From contig NZ_CANMOO010000001.1 of the NCBI RefSeq assembly GCF_947499585.1, forward strand, positions 62,001 through 126,000: a stretch of DNA of 64,000 nucleotides, read 5' to 3'. The DNA is from an uncultured Allomuricauda sp. Lineage in GTDB: Bacteria; Bacteroidota; Bacteroidia; Flavobacteriales; Flavobacteriaceae. The notes beneath the pieces are model-generated. The model worked only from the letters and a program-made list of their open reading frames with translations, was not told where the DNA came from and searched no databases. Numbering within the stretch: the first letter of the stretch is position 1; the number at the start of each line of letters is the position of its first letter. The position numbers and the translations under genes were made by a program. Below, one piece after another: positions 17,749 to 25,928 of the stretch.

Positions 17749-18477
17749 ATGACGGATAATAATCATTTCAAATTTTCTAACTGGGTTTTGTTGGCTCCTT
17801 TGCTAGCTGTACTGTCTATTTGGACCGTATTTTGGGTTGAAGTGCAATTTGGGCTCAATTTTAATGAGTTTGGGGTTTACCCCAGAAGACTTTCGGGCCT
17901 AATAGGTGTTTTGCTCAGTCCATTTATTCATGGGTCTCTAGAACACTTATATAACAATACCATTCCATTGGCGGTATTAACAGGCTTTCTGGTATACTTT
18001 TACAGACATGCCGCATTAAGAACATTGGTATTGGGCGTTCTTATCTCAGGATTTTTAACCTGGTTTATTGCTAGACCTTCATATCATATTGGAGCCAGTG
18101 GCCTTATTTATGTATTGGCAAGTTTTATTTTTTTTAAAGGGATTTTTGCCAAGCATTTTAGACTGGTGGCACTCTCATTGATTGTTGTTTTTGTTTACGG
18201 AAGTATGATATGGTATATTTTTCCAGTAAAAGAGAACATCTCCTGGGAGGGGCATCTTTCAGGGTTTCTAACAGGTTTATTTTTGGCACTTACCACGAAG
18301 GTTAGGCTTCCGGAGGAAAAAAAATACGATTGGGAAAAAGAGGGTTATAGGGAAGAAGATGATCCTTTTTTAAGTCATTTTGATGAAGATGGTAATTTTA
18401 TTGAAACCAAAAAGGAAGAAGAAGAGTATCAAAAAATTAAAGTGACCTATCACTATAAAAAAGATAAGGATGAATAG
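17749..18477 (+). CDS. rhomboid family intramembrane serine protease
   Basis: 242 residues with about six membrane helices. The catalytic serine is in GASG (115-118, Ser117) and the catalytic His169 in WEGHLSGF. An HxxxN-like element (EHLYNN, residues 65-70) contributes the oxyanion-side residues in rhomboids. After the last helix comes a soluble, highly charged tail of about 55 residues (from about 188), unusual in length compared with the minimal bacterial rhomboid. It cleaves membrane proteins near the bilayer surface; the substrates are not known. It converges with rlmB. Confidence 0.92.
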   Translation: MTDNNHFKFSNWVLLAPLLAVLSIWTVFWVEVQFGLNFNEFGVYPRRLSGLIGVLLSPFIHGSLEHLYNNTIPLAVLTGFLVYFYRHAALRTLVLGVLISGFLTWFIARPSYHIGASGLIYVLASFIFFKGIFAKHFRLVALSLIVVFVYGSMIWYIFPVKENISWEGHLSGFLTGLFLALTTKVRLPEEKKYDWEKEGYREEDDPFLSHFDEDGNFIETKKEEEEYQKIKVTYHYKKDKDE

Positions 18478-18490
18478 AGCTTTTTAGCTC
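18476..18490. terminator. weak bidirectional hairpin between rhomboid and rlmB genes
   Basis: GAGCT at 18477-18481 pairs with AGCTC at 18486-18490 around a TTTT loop. It spans the stop codons of two convergent genes. The stem is only five pairs with no long T-tract, so it may at best help termination. Confidence 0.25.
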
Positions 18491-19215
18491 ATACGTTGCC
18501 GCACTGCTTCATATAAGAACACTCCACAAGCTACAGAGACATTTAAAGAACCAATTTCCCCCAATAAAGGGAGCTTTGCCTTATGATCGACCAGATTAAG
18601 TATGGAGGTTGAAATACCCCTGTCTTCTGCACCCATAATTATTGCGCAGGGAGTCTTGAAGTCTACCGTGTAGATATCATTTTCAGACTTTTCAGTGGCA
18701 GCGATAACTTTAATGCCTGAAGATTGAAGGTAAAATATAGCATCTTTTAAATGGTCAACCTTTGCAATGGGAACTTTAAAGGCAGCACCTGCAGATGTTT
18801 TAACCGTATCGTCGGTAATTGGCGCAGCACCACTTTTAGGTATAATAATACCATTTACACCACAACACTCTGCGGTTCTAATAATTGCACCAAAATTTCT
18901 AACATCAGAAACTTGGTCCAGAAGCAAAAAGAAAGGACTTTTTTCTTGCCCCAATACTTTTTCCACCAATTCCTCAAAAACATGGAATTGAACAGGAGAA
19001 ATATTGGCTACAGCTCCTTGATGATTGTTTTTGGTTAACCGATTTAGCTTTTCAATAGGCACATAGGAACTACTGATACCGTTTTTTCGTATTGAGGTTT
19101 CCAGTTCCCTGAACAACTCACCGCCAAGTCCTTTTTGAAGAAATATTTTATTTATGGGCTGTTCGGAATCGATCGCTTCCAGTACTGCCCGGATTCCATA
19201 GATTTGGTTGTTCAT
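18484..19215 (-). CDS. rlmB: 23S rRNA (guanosine-2'-O-)-methyltransferase RlmB-type (SpoU family)
   Basis: 243 residues from ATG 19215; a TTG at 19224 is a less likely start. An N-terminal L30e-like substrate-binding domain (NNQIYGIRAVLEAI, HQGAVANISP) is followed by a SpoU/TrmH knotted SAM-binding domain with the three family motifs: LLLDQVSDVRNFGAIIRTAE, IIMGAEDRGIS and LPLLGEIGSLNVSVACGVFL. RlmB methylates the ribose of G2251 in 23S rRNA; closely related SpoU enzymes differ in target, so the exact nucleotide is inferred from similarity. Confidence 0.93.
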   Translation of the reverse strand: MNNQIYGIRAVLEAIDSEQPINKIFLQKGLGGELFRELETSIRKNGISSSYVPIEKLNRLTKNNHQGAVANISPVQFHVFEELVEKVLGQEKSPFFLLLDQVSDVRNFGAIIRTAECCGVNGIIIPKSGAAPITDDTVKTSAGAAFKVPIAKVDHLKDAIFYLQSSGIKVIAATEKSENDIYTVDFKTPCAIIMGAEDRGISTSILNLVDHKAKLPLLGEIGSLNVSVACGVFLYEAVRQRMS

Positions 19216-19263
19216 AGTGTTCAATTGAATAGAATCTTTCAGATGAAAATTTACTAAAAGATT

Positions 19264-22200
19264 TTACAAAGATATTTTATGTACAGACAATGGACCGTTA
19301 TTAACTGTATTTATTATGAATTTCTCGTTTTTTTGATTGCTGATGATTTCAATGTCCTTGACATTACCATCTAAAAACAATCCAGATTCATTATTGGAGA
19401 GACATGTATAACCATCTTTTCCATTTGATAAAAGGATAAGACCGGAAATTGCATCAAGTCTAGGCGTTTCAACTTCCGTTTCATAAATATTTCCCACGGG
19501 AATTACATCTTCATATCCATCACCATTTATATCGATAAAAACACAATCCAAAAGTGGAAAAGATTGGCTTTCGGCTGGGAGAAGCACTTTTTCAAAGCTT
19601 AAATCCCCTTTATTGATAAGGATTATTGAGTTGAATTCTGTAACGCTACTCTCATAGGAAGCATTTAATTTTTCTCCATAAATATCAACTAGACTGGCGT
19701 TGGCAAATTCTGAGTAAGTTTCAAATTTATCTTTTATAAAGGGCATTTGTTGAGATGAACATTCCCTTCCTCTTACGGGTACATAGGTGCCATTGTATTT
19801 TTTGCTCAATACAATATCATTGGTGCCGTTTTCATCAAAATCGGCAGCATATACCTTAAAAGGTTTTTCAGAAGAAGCTTTGAACTTTATATTGAGTCCA
19901 GCATTGCCAATAATGTAGTCTTTAAGGCCATCATTGTTCACGTCGGTTTCACTGACAGAAAACCACCAACCTTTTTCGTTTAAAGCTGGAACGTCTTCCC
20001 CAATCTTTTCAAAGGTGCCTTGTTTGTTTACGAAAACACCAATACCCGTCCATTCACCAACCACGATAAAATCTTGCCAGCCATCATTATTAATATCTGT
20101 AACCTGTAAATCGTTTACTATTCCAAAATCTAAAAGCCCTGGAACAACTTTTTGCGTTACATCAACAAGTTCTCCTTCCATATTTTCGTATAGCACCGAT
20201 GATTGATGGTTAGGGTATTTTTTGGGAACAACCCTATTCCCAACTAGAATGTCATTATCTCCATCCTTGTCATAATCAATTATGGATACTGTTTTGCCAT
20301 TTTTGGGATACGAGCTTAGAACATCACTATTAAACCTGTTAAACTGCCCATTACCATTGTTTATATAAATTCTATCTGTATGGTATGATGAATGTTCGGC
20401 AAATTCATTTCCTCCACTTACCACATATAGGTCTAAGTCTTTGTCTCCATCAAAATCAAAAAAGACAGACTCCATGTCTTCATAATTGGCATCGTCTGAG
20501 AGGGCAGGGGAGTTGATCTTTGTAAAACCATGCTCCGATTGAAGATATAACTGCCCAGATTGCCCAGAGGCGCCTCCTACGTGTAAATCTAATAAGCCAT
20601 CATTGTTTATATCTCCTTTGGTTAAAAACGGGCCTAAATTAGATTGTTTGTACGGTAATAGAATTTCTTCTTCAAAATCATCATAAGCGTTTTCGCTATG
20701 GATAAAACCCAAACCTAAACCAGTTGCACTAACTTCTTGGAAATATTTGGATTTTCTTTTAGGCCTTTTAATACTAATATCAGCTTCACTTTCATTAAAG
20801 GACATTGTTGTATTTGAGGGGACGTTGAATTTTTGCTCCATTTTGCCAGATTTCCAAAAAATGGTAACCGTATCTATGGTTTTTTGATTGCCCACACCAA
20901 AAAGAGCACTGTTTTCTTGTGATGACCGATAACCTCTTACCCTTTTTATTTCGATTATTTGAGAGTTTTCCCCAACGTCTATTTTTACTTTGGCAAATTC
21001 TTCAGATAAATTTCCATTGGCAGTCACTTTTAAGTAGTTGCCTTTTTTTTCTTCTATAGATGTGTTTTGATATAGAAATGCGTTCTCATCCATATTATTG
21101 ATGACAAGGTCCAAATCACCGTCATTATCCAAATCTCCGGAGGCAGCGCCATTGCTAAAGGAGAAATCATCCAATCCCCAGTCTGAAGAAACGTTGCTAT
21201 AGCTTAAGTCTGACTTTCTTTTGTAGAGAATATTTGGCAATTTTTCCGATGGCATAGACTCATAGAGCCTTCGTTTTACATCTAATGGAACATTGGAGCC
21301 ATATTTTTGTCTGGCCTCAAACACTTGTCTCTGCAAGTCGTTATCAAGGGCATAACGTCTATAACCGTTAGTGATGTGTATTTCTTTATGTCCATCAAGA
21401 TCAAAGTCGTTCATAAGCACAGACCAGCTCCAATCTGTGTTTGCAACACCTGATAATTGTGCAATATTGTTGAACTTTGAATCACCTATATTCTTCTGCA
21501 ATGAGTTATACATGTATTGGTGCTGGAAATCTGCCTTATTCACTAAGTAGTCAAATCTTCCTGTGCTCATAGAGGCCATGAGCGTTTTTGAACGTACGTG
21601 GTCGTTTGCAGCCATGTCCAAAACAAAAATATCCTGTAGGTTATCATTGTCTAAATCGGCAATATCAATACCCATCCCATAAAAGGAAATTTGGTTTGTG
21701 GATTCTTTTATTTTGTCTGAAAATGTCCCATTTTGATTGTTTATATAAAGCGCATCAGGAAGGTAATAGTCGCTTGCCATATAAATATCCATCCAACCAT
21801 CTTCGTTGATGTCTGAAATTGTTAACCCCAATCCAAAAATTGGTTTTTCTAGCCCCGCAATTTTAGTGACATCCACAAACTTCCCATTATCGTTGCGGTA
21901 AAGATGTGAGGAGTTAAAATATATATTGTCTGGATTGGCTTTTAAGAGCTTTTGAAGGTTGATAGGGTCTACACCATAAAGCTCATTTTCGTTCATTACC
22001 AGACAATCTAAATCGCCATCCTTGTCAAAGTCGAAAAAGGCGGATTGTGTGCTAATTCCCATATCAGCAAGGCCGTATGTTTCTGCACTTTCAGTAAACG
22101 CACCGTTTTTTTGATTAATGAAGAGTAGATTTTTACGATTTTCTCTAGTATTGGGGCCTCCTTGAGATATGTAAATATCCATCCAGTTATCTCCATTGAT

Positions 22201-22602
22201 ATCAACAAATGTGATACCATTGGACCAATTTTTCCCAGTATTAATGTTTGAAGTTTCGGTGGCGTCTTTGAACTTTAAATTACCTTCATTAATATAGAGT
22301 TGATTGGCTACTTGGTTTCCACAGAAGAAGATATCTAAAAGGCCATCATTGTTTAGGTCTTCAAGCCCAACTCCAGCACCATTATAAAAGTAATCGTAGT
22401 CAAATAGGTTTTGCATTGTTGCTACATCATGCTCAATAGTGTTTGAGAAATTGATGCCACTTGCTGTTGTCTCCAACCTTTCGAATACTGGACTTTCCTT
22501 TTCGGTTTCAGGTTTTTCAATTGTACCCTGATTGTCTTTTGTTTTGTCACCACAGCTTACGAGAAGAAAAAGTAAGAGTGTTATGTAAAAAACCTTAATC
22601 AT
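19264..22602 (-). CDS. large FG-GAP/VCBS repeat lipoprotein with ASPIC/UnbV domain (CRTAC1-like)
   Basis: 1112 residues with a lipoprotein signal (LLLFLLVSCGDK, Cys17). Many FG-GAP/VCBS repeats of the form D-x-[DN]-x-DG-x-x-D are seen (LEDLNNDGLLDIFF, VDINGDNWMDIYI, FDFDKDGDLDCLV, SDINEDGWMDIYM, IDYDKDGDNDILV), each a predicted calcium-binding blade edge of a beta-propeller. An ASPIC/UnbV domain (about 515-600, with VRGYRSSQENSALFGVG) sits between two propeller halves. It is probably an outer-surface calcium-stabilised protein. Such genes often accompany SusC/SusD systems in marine Bacteroidota, as here. A terminator separates it from the susCD operon and it has its own candidate promoter. 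Confidence 0.92.
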   Translation of the reverse strand: MIKVFYITLLLFLLVSCGDKTKDNQGTIEKPETEKESPVFERLETTASGINFSNTIEHDVATMQNLFDYDYFYNGAGVGLEDLNNDGLLDIFFCGNQVANQLYINEGNLKFKDATETSNINTGKNWSNGITFVDINGDNWMDIYISQGGPNTRENRKNLLFINQKNGAFTESAETYGLADMGISTQSAFFDFDKDGDLDCLVMNENELYGVDPINLQKLLKANPDNIYFNSSHLYRNDNGKFVDVTKIAGLEKPIFGLGLTISDINEDGWMDIYMASDYYLPDALYINNQNGTFSDKIKESTNQISFYGMGIDIADLDNDNLQDIFVLDMAANDHVRSKTLMASMSTGRFDYLVNKADFQHQYMYNSLQKNIGDSKFNNIAQLSGVANTDWSWSVLMNDFDLDGHKEIHITNGYRRYALDNDLQRQVFEARQKYGSNVPLDVKRRLYESMPSEKLPNILYKRKSDLSYSNVSSDWGLDDFSFSNGAASGDLDNDGDLDLVINNMDENAFLYQNTSIEEKKGNYLKVTANGNLSEEFAKVKIDVGENSQIIEIKRVRGYRSSQENSALFGVGNQKTIDTVTIFWKSGKMEQKFNVPSNTTMSFNESEADISIKRPKRKSKYFQEVSATGLGLGFIHSENAYDDFEEEILLPYKQSNLGPFLTKGDINNDGLLDLHVGGASGQSGQLYLQSEHGFTKINSPALSDDANYEDMESVFFDFDGDKDLDLYVVSGGNEFAEHSSYHTDRIYINNGNGQFNRFNSDVLSSYPKNGKTVSIIDYDKDGDNDILVGNRVVPKKYPNHQSSVLYENMEGELVDVTQKVVPGLLDFGIVNDLQVTDINNDGWQDFIVVGEWTGIGVFVNKQGTFEKIGEDVPALNEKGWWFSVSETDVNNDGLKDYIIGNAGLNIKFKASSEKPFKVYAADFDENGTNDIVLSKKYNGTYVPVRGRECSSQQMPFIKDKFETYSEFANASLVDIYGEKLNASYESSVTEFNSIILINKGDLSFEKVLLPAESQSFPLLDCVFIDINGDGYEDVIPVGNIYETEVETPRLDAISGLILLSNGKDGYTCLSNNESGLFLDGNVKDIEIISNQKNEKFIINTVNNGPLSVHKISL

Positions 22603-22680
22603 TTAATTCAACCAATTTTGATGAAATATAAACTAATAATTCAAATTTTAAACGTAGGCGGCTATAAAAGTGGGGTGTTA

Positions 22681-22688
22681 CAAAGTTA
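22681..22688 (-). promoter_or_regulatory. candidate -7 element for the FG-GAP/ASPIC gene
   Basis: On the minus strand this octamer reads TAACTTTG, an exact match to the Bacteroidota -7 consensus TAnnTTTG. It lies about 80 bases before the start codon and downstream of the susCD terminator. No clear TTG -33 element at the usual spacing is visible, which lowers confidence. Confidence 0.3.
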
Positions 22689-22772
22689 AACGGTTTCTTT
22701 TGAAGATAGTCGGCACTTAGTGTTTAAACTTATCTAGGAGTTAAGATAATCGCGTATTTCAATTTTAAGTAT

Positions 22773-22803
22773 AAAAAAAGGGCATCTTAAACAGATGCCC
22801 TTT
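22773..22803 (-). terminator. intrinsic terminator of the susC-susD-lipoprotein operon
   Basis: GGGCATCT (22780-22787) pairs with AGATGCCC (22793-22800) around a five-base loop, extended by AAA/TTT pairs. On the minus strand the stem is followed by seven T residues (22779-22773). It lies 25 bases past the stop of the lipoprotein gene. Confidence 0.85.
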
Positions 22804-22828
22804 ATATGAAATTATCTAATGATAAAGT

Positions 22829-24151
22829 TTACTCACAAACAGCTATACCAACTGTACCAACAACAGGGCCTAAGGCTCCGCCATTATCTACAGCAGCTTG
22901 GTTTCCATTTGGATCGGCAATATTATAGGAATGCTCAGATTCAAAGGCACCAGGAACATAAGAGACCACTAATGAAGTAGCACCCTCTGGTACAGTGAAT
23001 TTACTATTTCCTGAAGAACCATTTCCAAGCGTAAAGGATGCTGCACTACCGCCATCAATAGACACAGTAATTTGAGCTCCATCCCATCCATCTCCAAAAC
23101 TATCGAAGAAATTGATGGTGTATTCACCTGGGAACGGTGCATCTGCGTTCAACAATGTACATTCTAGAACATTGATTTGAACATAATTCTCCGTATCGGG
23201 TGCATTAGTTGTTACTATTCTGCCATCTGCAGTCTCAAATTCGAAACGTAGATTGAATTCATCATTTATTCCTAAGTCAGCAAACGTTAGCGTAGCACCA
23301 TAAAGCTCCTCAAGTGTACGAGTGAATTCAACAGTTCTTACACCATCTGCGTCAGAAGTAAGACTGGAAATATCATAGCTAATCAACTCTGCTTCGGCTT
23401 CTGAAAGATCTGGATCTCCATCTTCGATGGTCCTGTCAACGAACTCTCTGAATATTGTTAGCGTGTTAAGCAAAGCTCCATCAGCTCCATCATCAATTCT
23501 AATCTGAACAGAGTAGATATCATTAGTTGCCGTTGGGGCAATATTGATACCAGTCTTGTCAGCAACATTGATACCATCGTTTAGAAATGGCAACAGAAGG
23601 CTAATGCCATCATCAACCGTTTCAGTATAACGATAGGGAGAGCTAAAGAAAGAACCTCCACTTACATTACCCGTGGTATCTTCGTTTTTAAATGATCTAC
23701 CATCCGTAAGGAAAAGTTCCATGTCCACTACAAATTGATCACCTGGCAATACTTGCGTAAGAGGTATACCAACTGCAGTAAGAAACTCTGCCAAAGTAAG
23801 GCTGTAATCAAAAGTTGGAAGCCCATCTAGCTCACCAAATTCACTAGCAGCAATAGTTGCAAGGGCAGCACCGGAAACAGAATCATCATCAGTACCATTG
23901 TTGTCCACATAACTTCCTGTAATCTCAACACGATCCAAAAGGGCTCCACCTTCGGCATCTTGCTCTTGAATACTAAAGGACAAAACACTTGCTGTGTCGA
24001 ACATGTCCAAAGAACCAGATGAGTCCAAGGTTCTCAAGACTGCACCGGCTGTTACAGTATCCTGCACCAGTAAAGTAATCTTGTCGTCCTCACTACAGGC
24101 AGTAACAAAGACTGCCATGGCCAACAGGACATATATCTTAAAATTTTTCAT
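22829..24151 (-). CDS. susCD-associated surface lipoprotein with GDGW-type C-terminal domain
   Basis: 440 residues from ATG 24151; an ATG seven codons upstream is possible. The signal ends MAVFVTAC (Cys19 from this start), followed by an acidic SEDD. Two repeats of a beta domain of about 130 residues are visible in the N-terminal two thirds, each with a LLVDxV/NTLTIFREFVD-type strand and a D-x-FxxxxELFLTDGR-like strand (compare FVVDMELFLTDGRSF with FNLRFEFETADGRIV). The last 110 residues carry INFFDSFGDGWDGAQITVSI, the DxxGDGWxGA motif of many Bacteroidota secreted proteins. As the third gene after susC-susD, it is probably a SusE/F-like accessory surface-binding protein. Ligand unknown. Confidence 0.8.
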   Translation of the reverse strand: MKNFKIYVLLAMAVFVTACSEDDKITLLVQDTVTAGAVLRTLDSSGSLDMFDTASVLSFSIQEQDAEGGALLDRVEITGSYVDNNGTDDDSVSGAALATIAASEFGELDGLPTFDYSLTLAEFLTAVGIPLTQVLPGDQFVVDMELFLTDGRSFKNEDTTGNVSGGSFFSSPYRYTETVDDGISLLLPFLNDGINVADKTGINIAPTATNDIYSVQIRIDDGADGALLNTLTIFREFVDRTIEDGDPDLSEAEAELISYDISSLTSDADGVRTVEFTRTLEELYGATLTFADLGINDEFNLRFEFETADGRIVTTNAPDTENYVQINVLECTLLNADAPFPGEYTINFFDSFGDGWDGAQITVSIDGGSAASFTLGNGSSGNSKFTVPEGATSLVVSYVPGAFESEHSYNIADPNGNQAAVDNGGALGPVVGTVGIAVCE

Positions 24152-24183
24152 GAAATTAAATTTTATGTTCATTGCTCTTTTTT

Positions 24184-25917
24184 TTAGTTGGCCACAGGGG
24201 CACTTGGGTTAGTATCCCAGAATACGGGCTGTGTTTGATCCGTTTTTTGCGTGATATTGGAATTCGTATTCACAGCATTTGCAGGATAATACATGGATCT
24301 AATAAAAGTACCTGGGTCAGGCTCTAGGTTTGGCTGTAATGTTGTTGGGAAACCTGTTCTTCTGTAGAAGTTGTAGGGTTCAACACCATTTCCAAAATGA
24401 GCAATAAAGAACTGCTCTCCAAGAACATCCCATTTTCCATCTATGTTAGCGTCGTCAAAACGAATTCCAACAGTTGTGTTCATGTATAAATCGATAGCAG
24501 CCTCTGAAGGCTCAAATGAAGTATCAGCTCCAGCTGCTCTTCCGGATAGGAAAGCCTGAACCTTAGCGATAGATTTAGAAATACCAGCCATCATAAATGT
24601 ACGAGCACCTCCTGTATTTCCAGCTGCCAGTGCCATCTCTGCTCTCATAAAATCCACGCCAAAAGCTGTCAATAGGTTGGTGATGCCTGTTCCGCCTCCA
24701 CCTGAAGATGGGCTAATAGCTTGGAAACTGTCATCATCAAATCTACCACCAACTGGATAAGTACCGTAAGTAGCTCTCAACAAACCATCTGGTGGAATAC
24801 CATCTGCTTCTCCATGTGCTCTACCCCAAAAACCGTTTGGTAAAAAACAGAAGTCCCCTCCAAATCCTGCATCAAGATAATGTTGCGGTGGAGTCTCTAA
24901 AGAACAGTTTAATAACTCTTCATTTGGCGCTATACCAGCTCCTGGAACTGCCGAAGTCTGTCTGTAAAAGTAGTAACGAATCCTTGGATCATCTGTAGTA
25001 TCCATCAATTGCATTAGCCAGTTTGACATATACTCTCCAGCACCTGCTGCTTGATAGTTAAGTCCAAATCTAGGATGTCTGGTATCTGGCTGTGTGGCAC
25101 TAGCCGCTGGCCAGCTGTACAAGAAATCATCTGCAGTATCGGTGATATAGTTACCGCTGGCAATGATTGCATTAAAACTAGCTTCTGCGTTTGTATCCAC
25201 CAATCTACGTTGTAGATAGATTTTTAGTTTAAGCGTATTGGCCGCATTCACCCATTTGTCATAATCATTTCCATAAAAGAAATCATTAGCTGGATCGGAA
25301 GAAGGTGAGCTATTGAAATTAGCAATTGCATCATCTAAAAGAAGCAACATGGCATCATAAATGCTTGCTCCTGAATCCAATGCAGGGTTAAAATTCTGCT
25401 CCGCTCCTTGAACGATTTCAGAGTAAGGAACATCACCGAAGAAATCCACCATACTGATCATCAAATACGCCTCAATAAACTGGGCAATACCAATGTGTCT
25501 AGTTTGTTCTGCAGCTTCAGCCAATGGTGTCATAGCGCGAATATCCGCAAGAACACCCCTATAGGCATTGATCCATTCATCGTTCATGTCACTATCTTGA
25601 TAAACACTTTGGTAATTTCTACCATTCATGTTCACAACACGTGTCATTTCCATGCCCAACTCATTGAAACCATCCCCGGTGGTATTACCACCTGACTGGA
25701 AGTTGTCGTTAAGGTCAAAATCGGCATCACCTTCATACTGCCTTACGAAATCCTCCTGAATAGAATTCAAGAAGAAATCTACACCCGCTTGATCTGGGGT
25801 AAGCGCATTTGGATTTAAGGTAATGTCGAGCTCTGTAGTCTCACAAGAGGTGAATGCAAGCAATCCTCCCAAGACCGTCAAAGTCATATACTTATTTATG
25901 TTTCTCATTGTTTTCAT
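24184..25917 (-). CDS. SusD/RagB family nutrient-binding lipoprotein (SusD-like 2 type)
   Basis: 577 residues with a lipoprotein signal (LLAFTSC, Cys25). The lipidated N-terminus, the conserved start LNPNALTPDQAGVDFFLNSI, the tetratricopeptide-like helices (YDKWVNAANTLKLKIYLQRRL) and the C-terminal GVEPYNFYRRTGFPTTLQP place it in the SusD-like 2 group. Such proteins cap the SusC channel at the cell surface and deliver oligomeric nutrients to it. It lies 11 bases after susC. No glycoside hydrolase or peptidase gene is adjacent, so the substrate, sugar or peptide, cannot be inferred. Confidence 0.95.
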   Translation of the reverse strand: MKTMRNINKYMTLTVLGGLLAFTSCETTELDITLNPNALTPDQAGVDFFLNSIQEDFVRQYEGDADFDLNDNFQSGGNTTGDGFNELGMEMTRVVNMNGRNYQSVYQDSDMNDEWINAYRGVLADIRAMTPLAEAAEQTRHIGIAQFIEAYLMISMVDFFGDVPYSEIVQGAEQNFNPALDSGASIYDAMLLLLDDAIANFNSSPSSDPANDFFYGNDYDKWVNAANTLKLKIYLQRRLVDTNAEASFNAIIASGNYITDTADDFLYSWPAASATQPDTRHPRFGLNYQAAGAGEYMSNWLMQLMDTTDDPRIRYYFYRQTSAVPGAGIAPNEELLNCSLETPPQHYLDAGFGGDFCFLPNGFWGRAHGEADGIPPDGLLRATYGTYPVGGRFDDDSFQAISPSSGGGGTGITNLLTAFGVDFMRAEMALAAGNTGGARTFMMAGISKSIAKVQAFLSGRAAGADTSFEPSEAAIDLYMNTTVGIRFDDANIDGKWDVLGEQFFIAHFGNGVEPYNFYRRTGFPTTLQPNLEPDPGTFIRSMYYPANAVNTNSNITQKTDQTQPVFWDTNPSAPVAN

Positions 25918-25928
25918 TGTTATAATTC

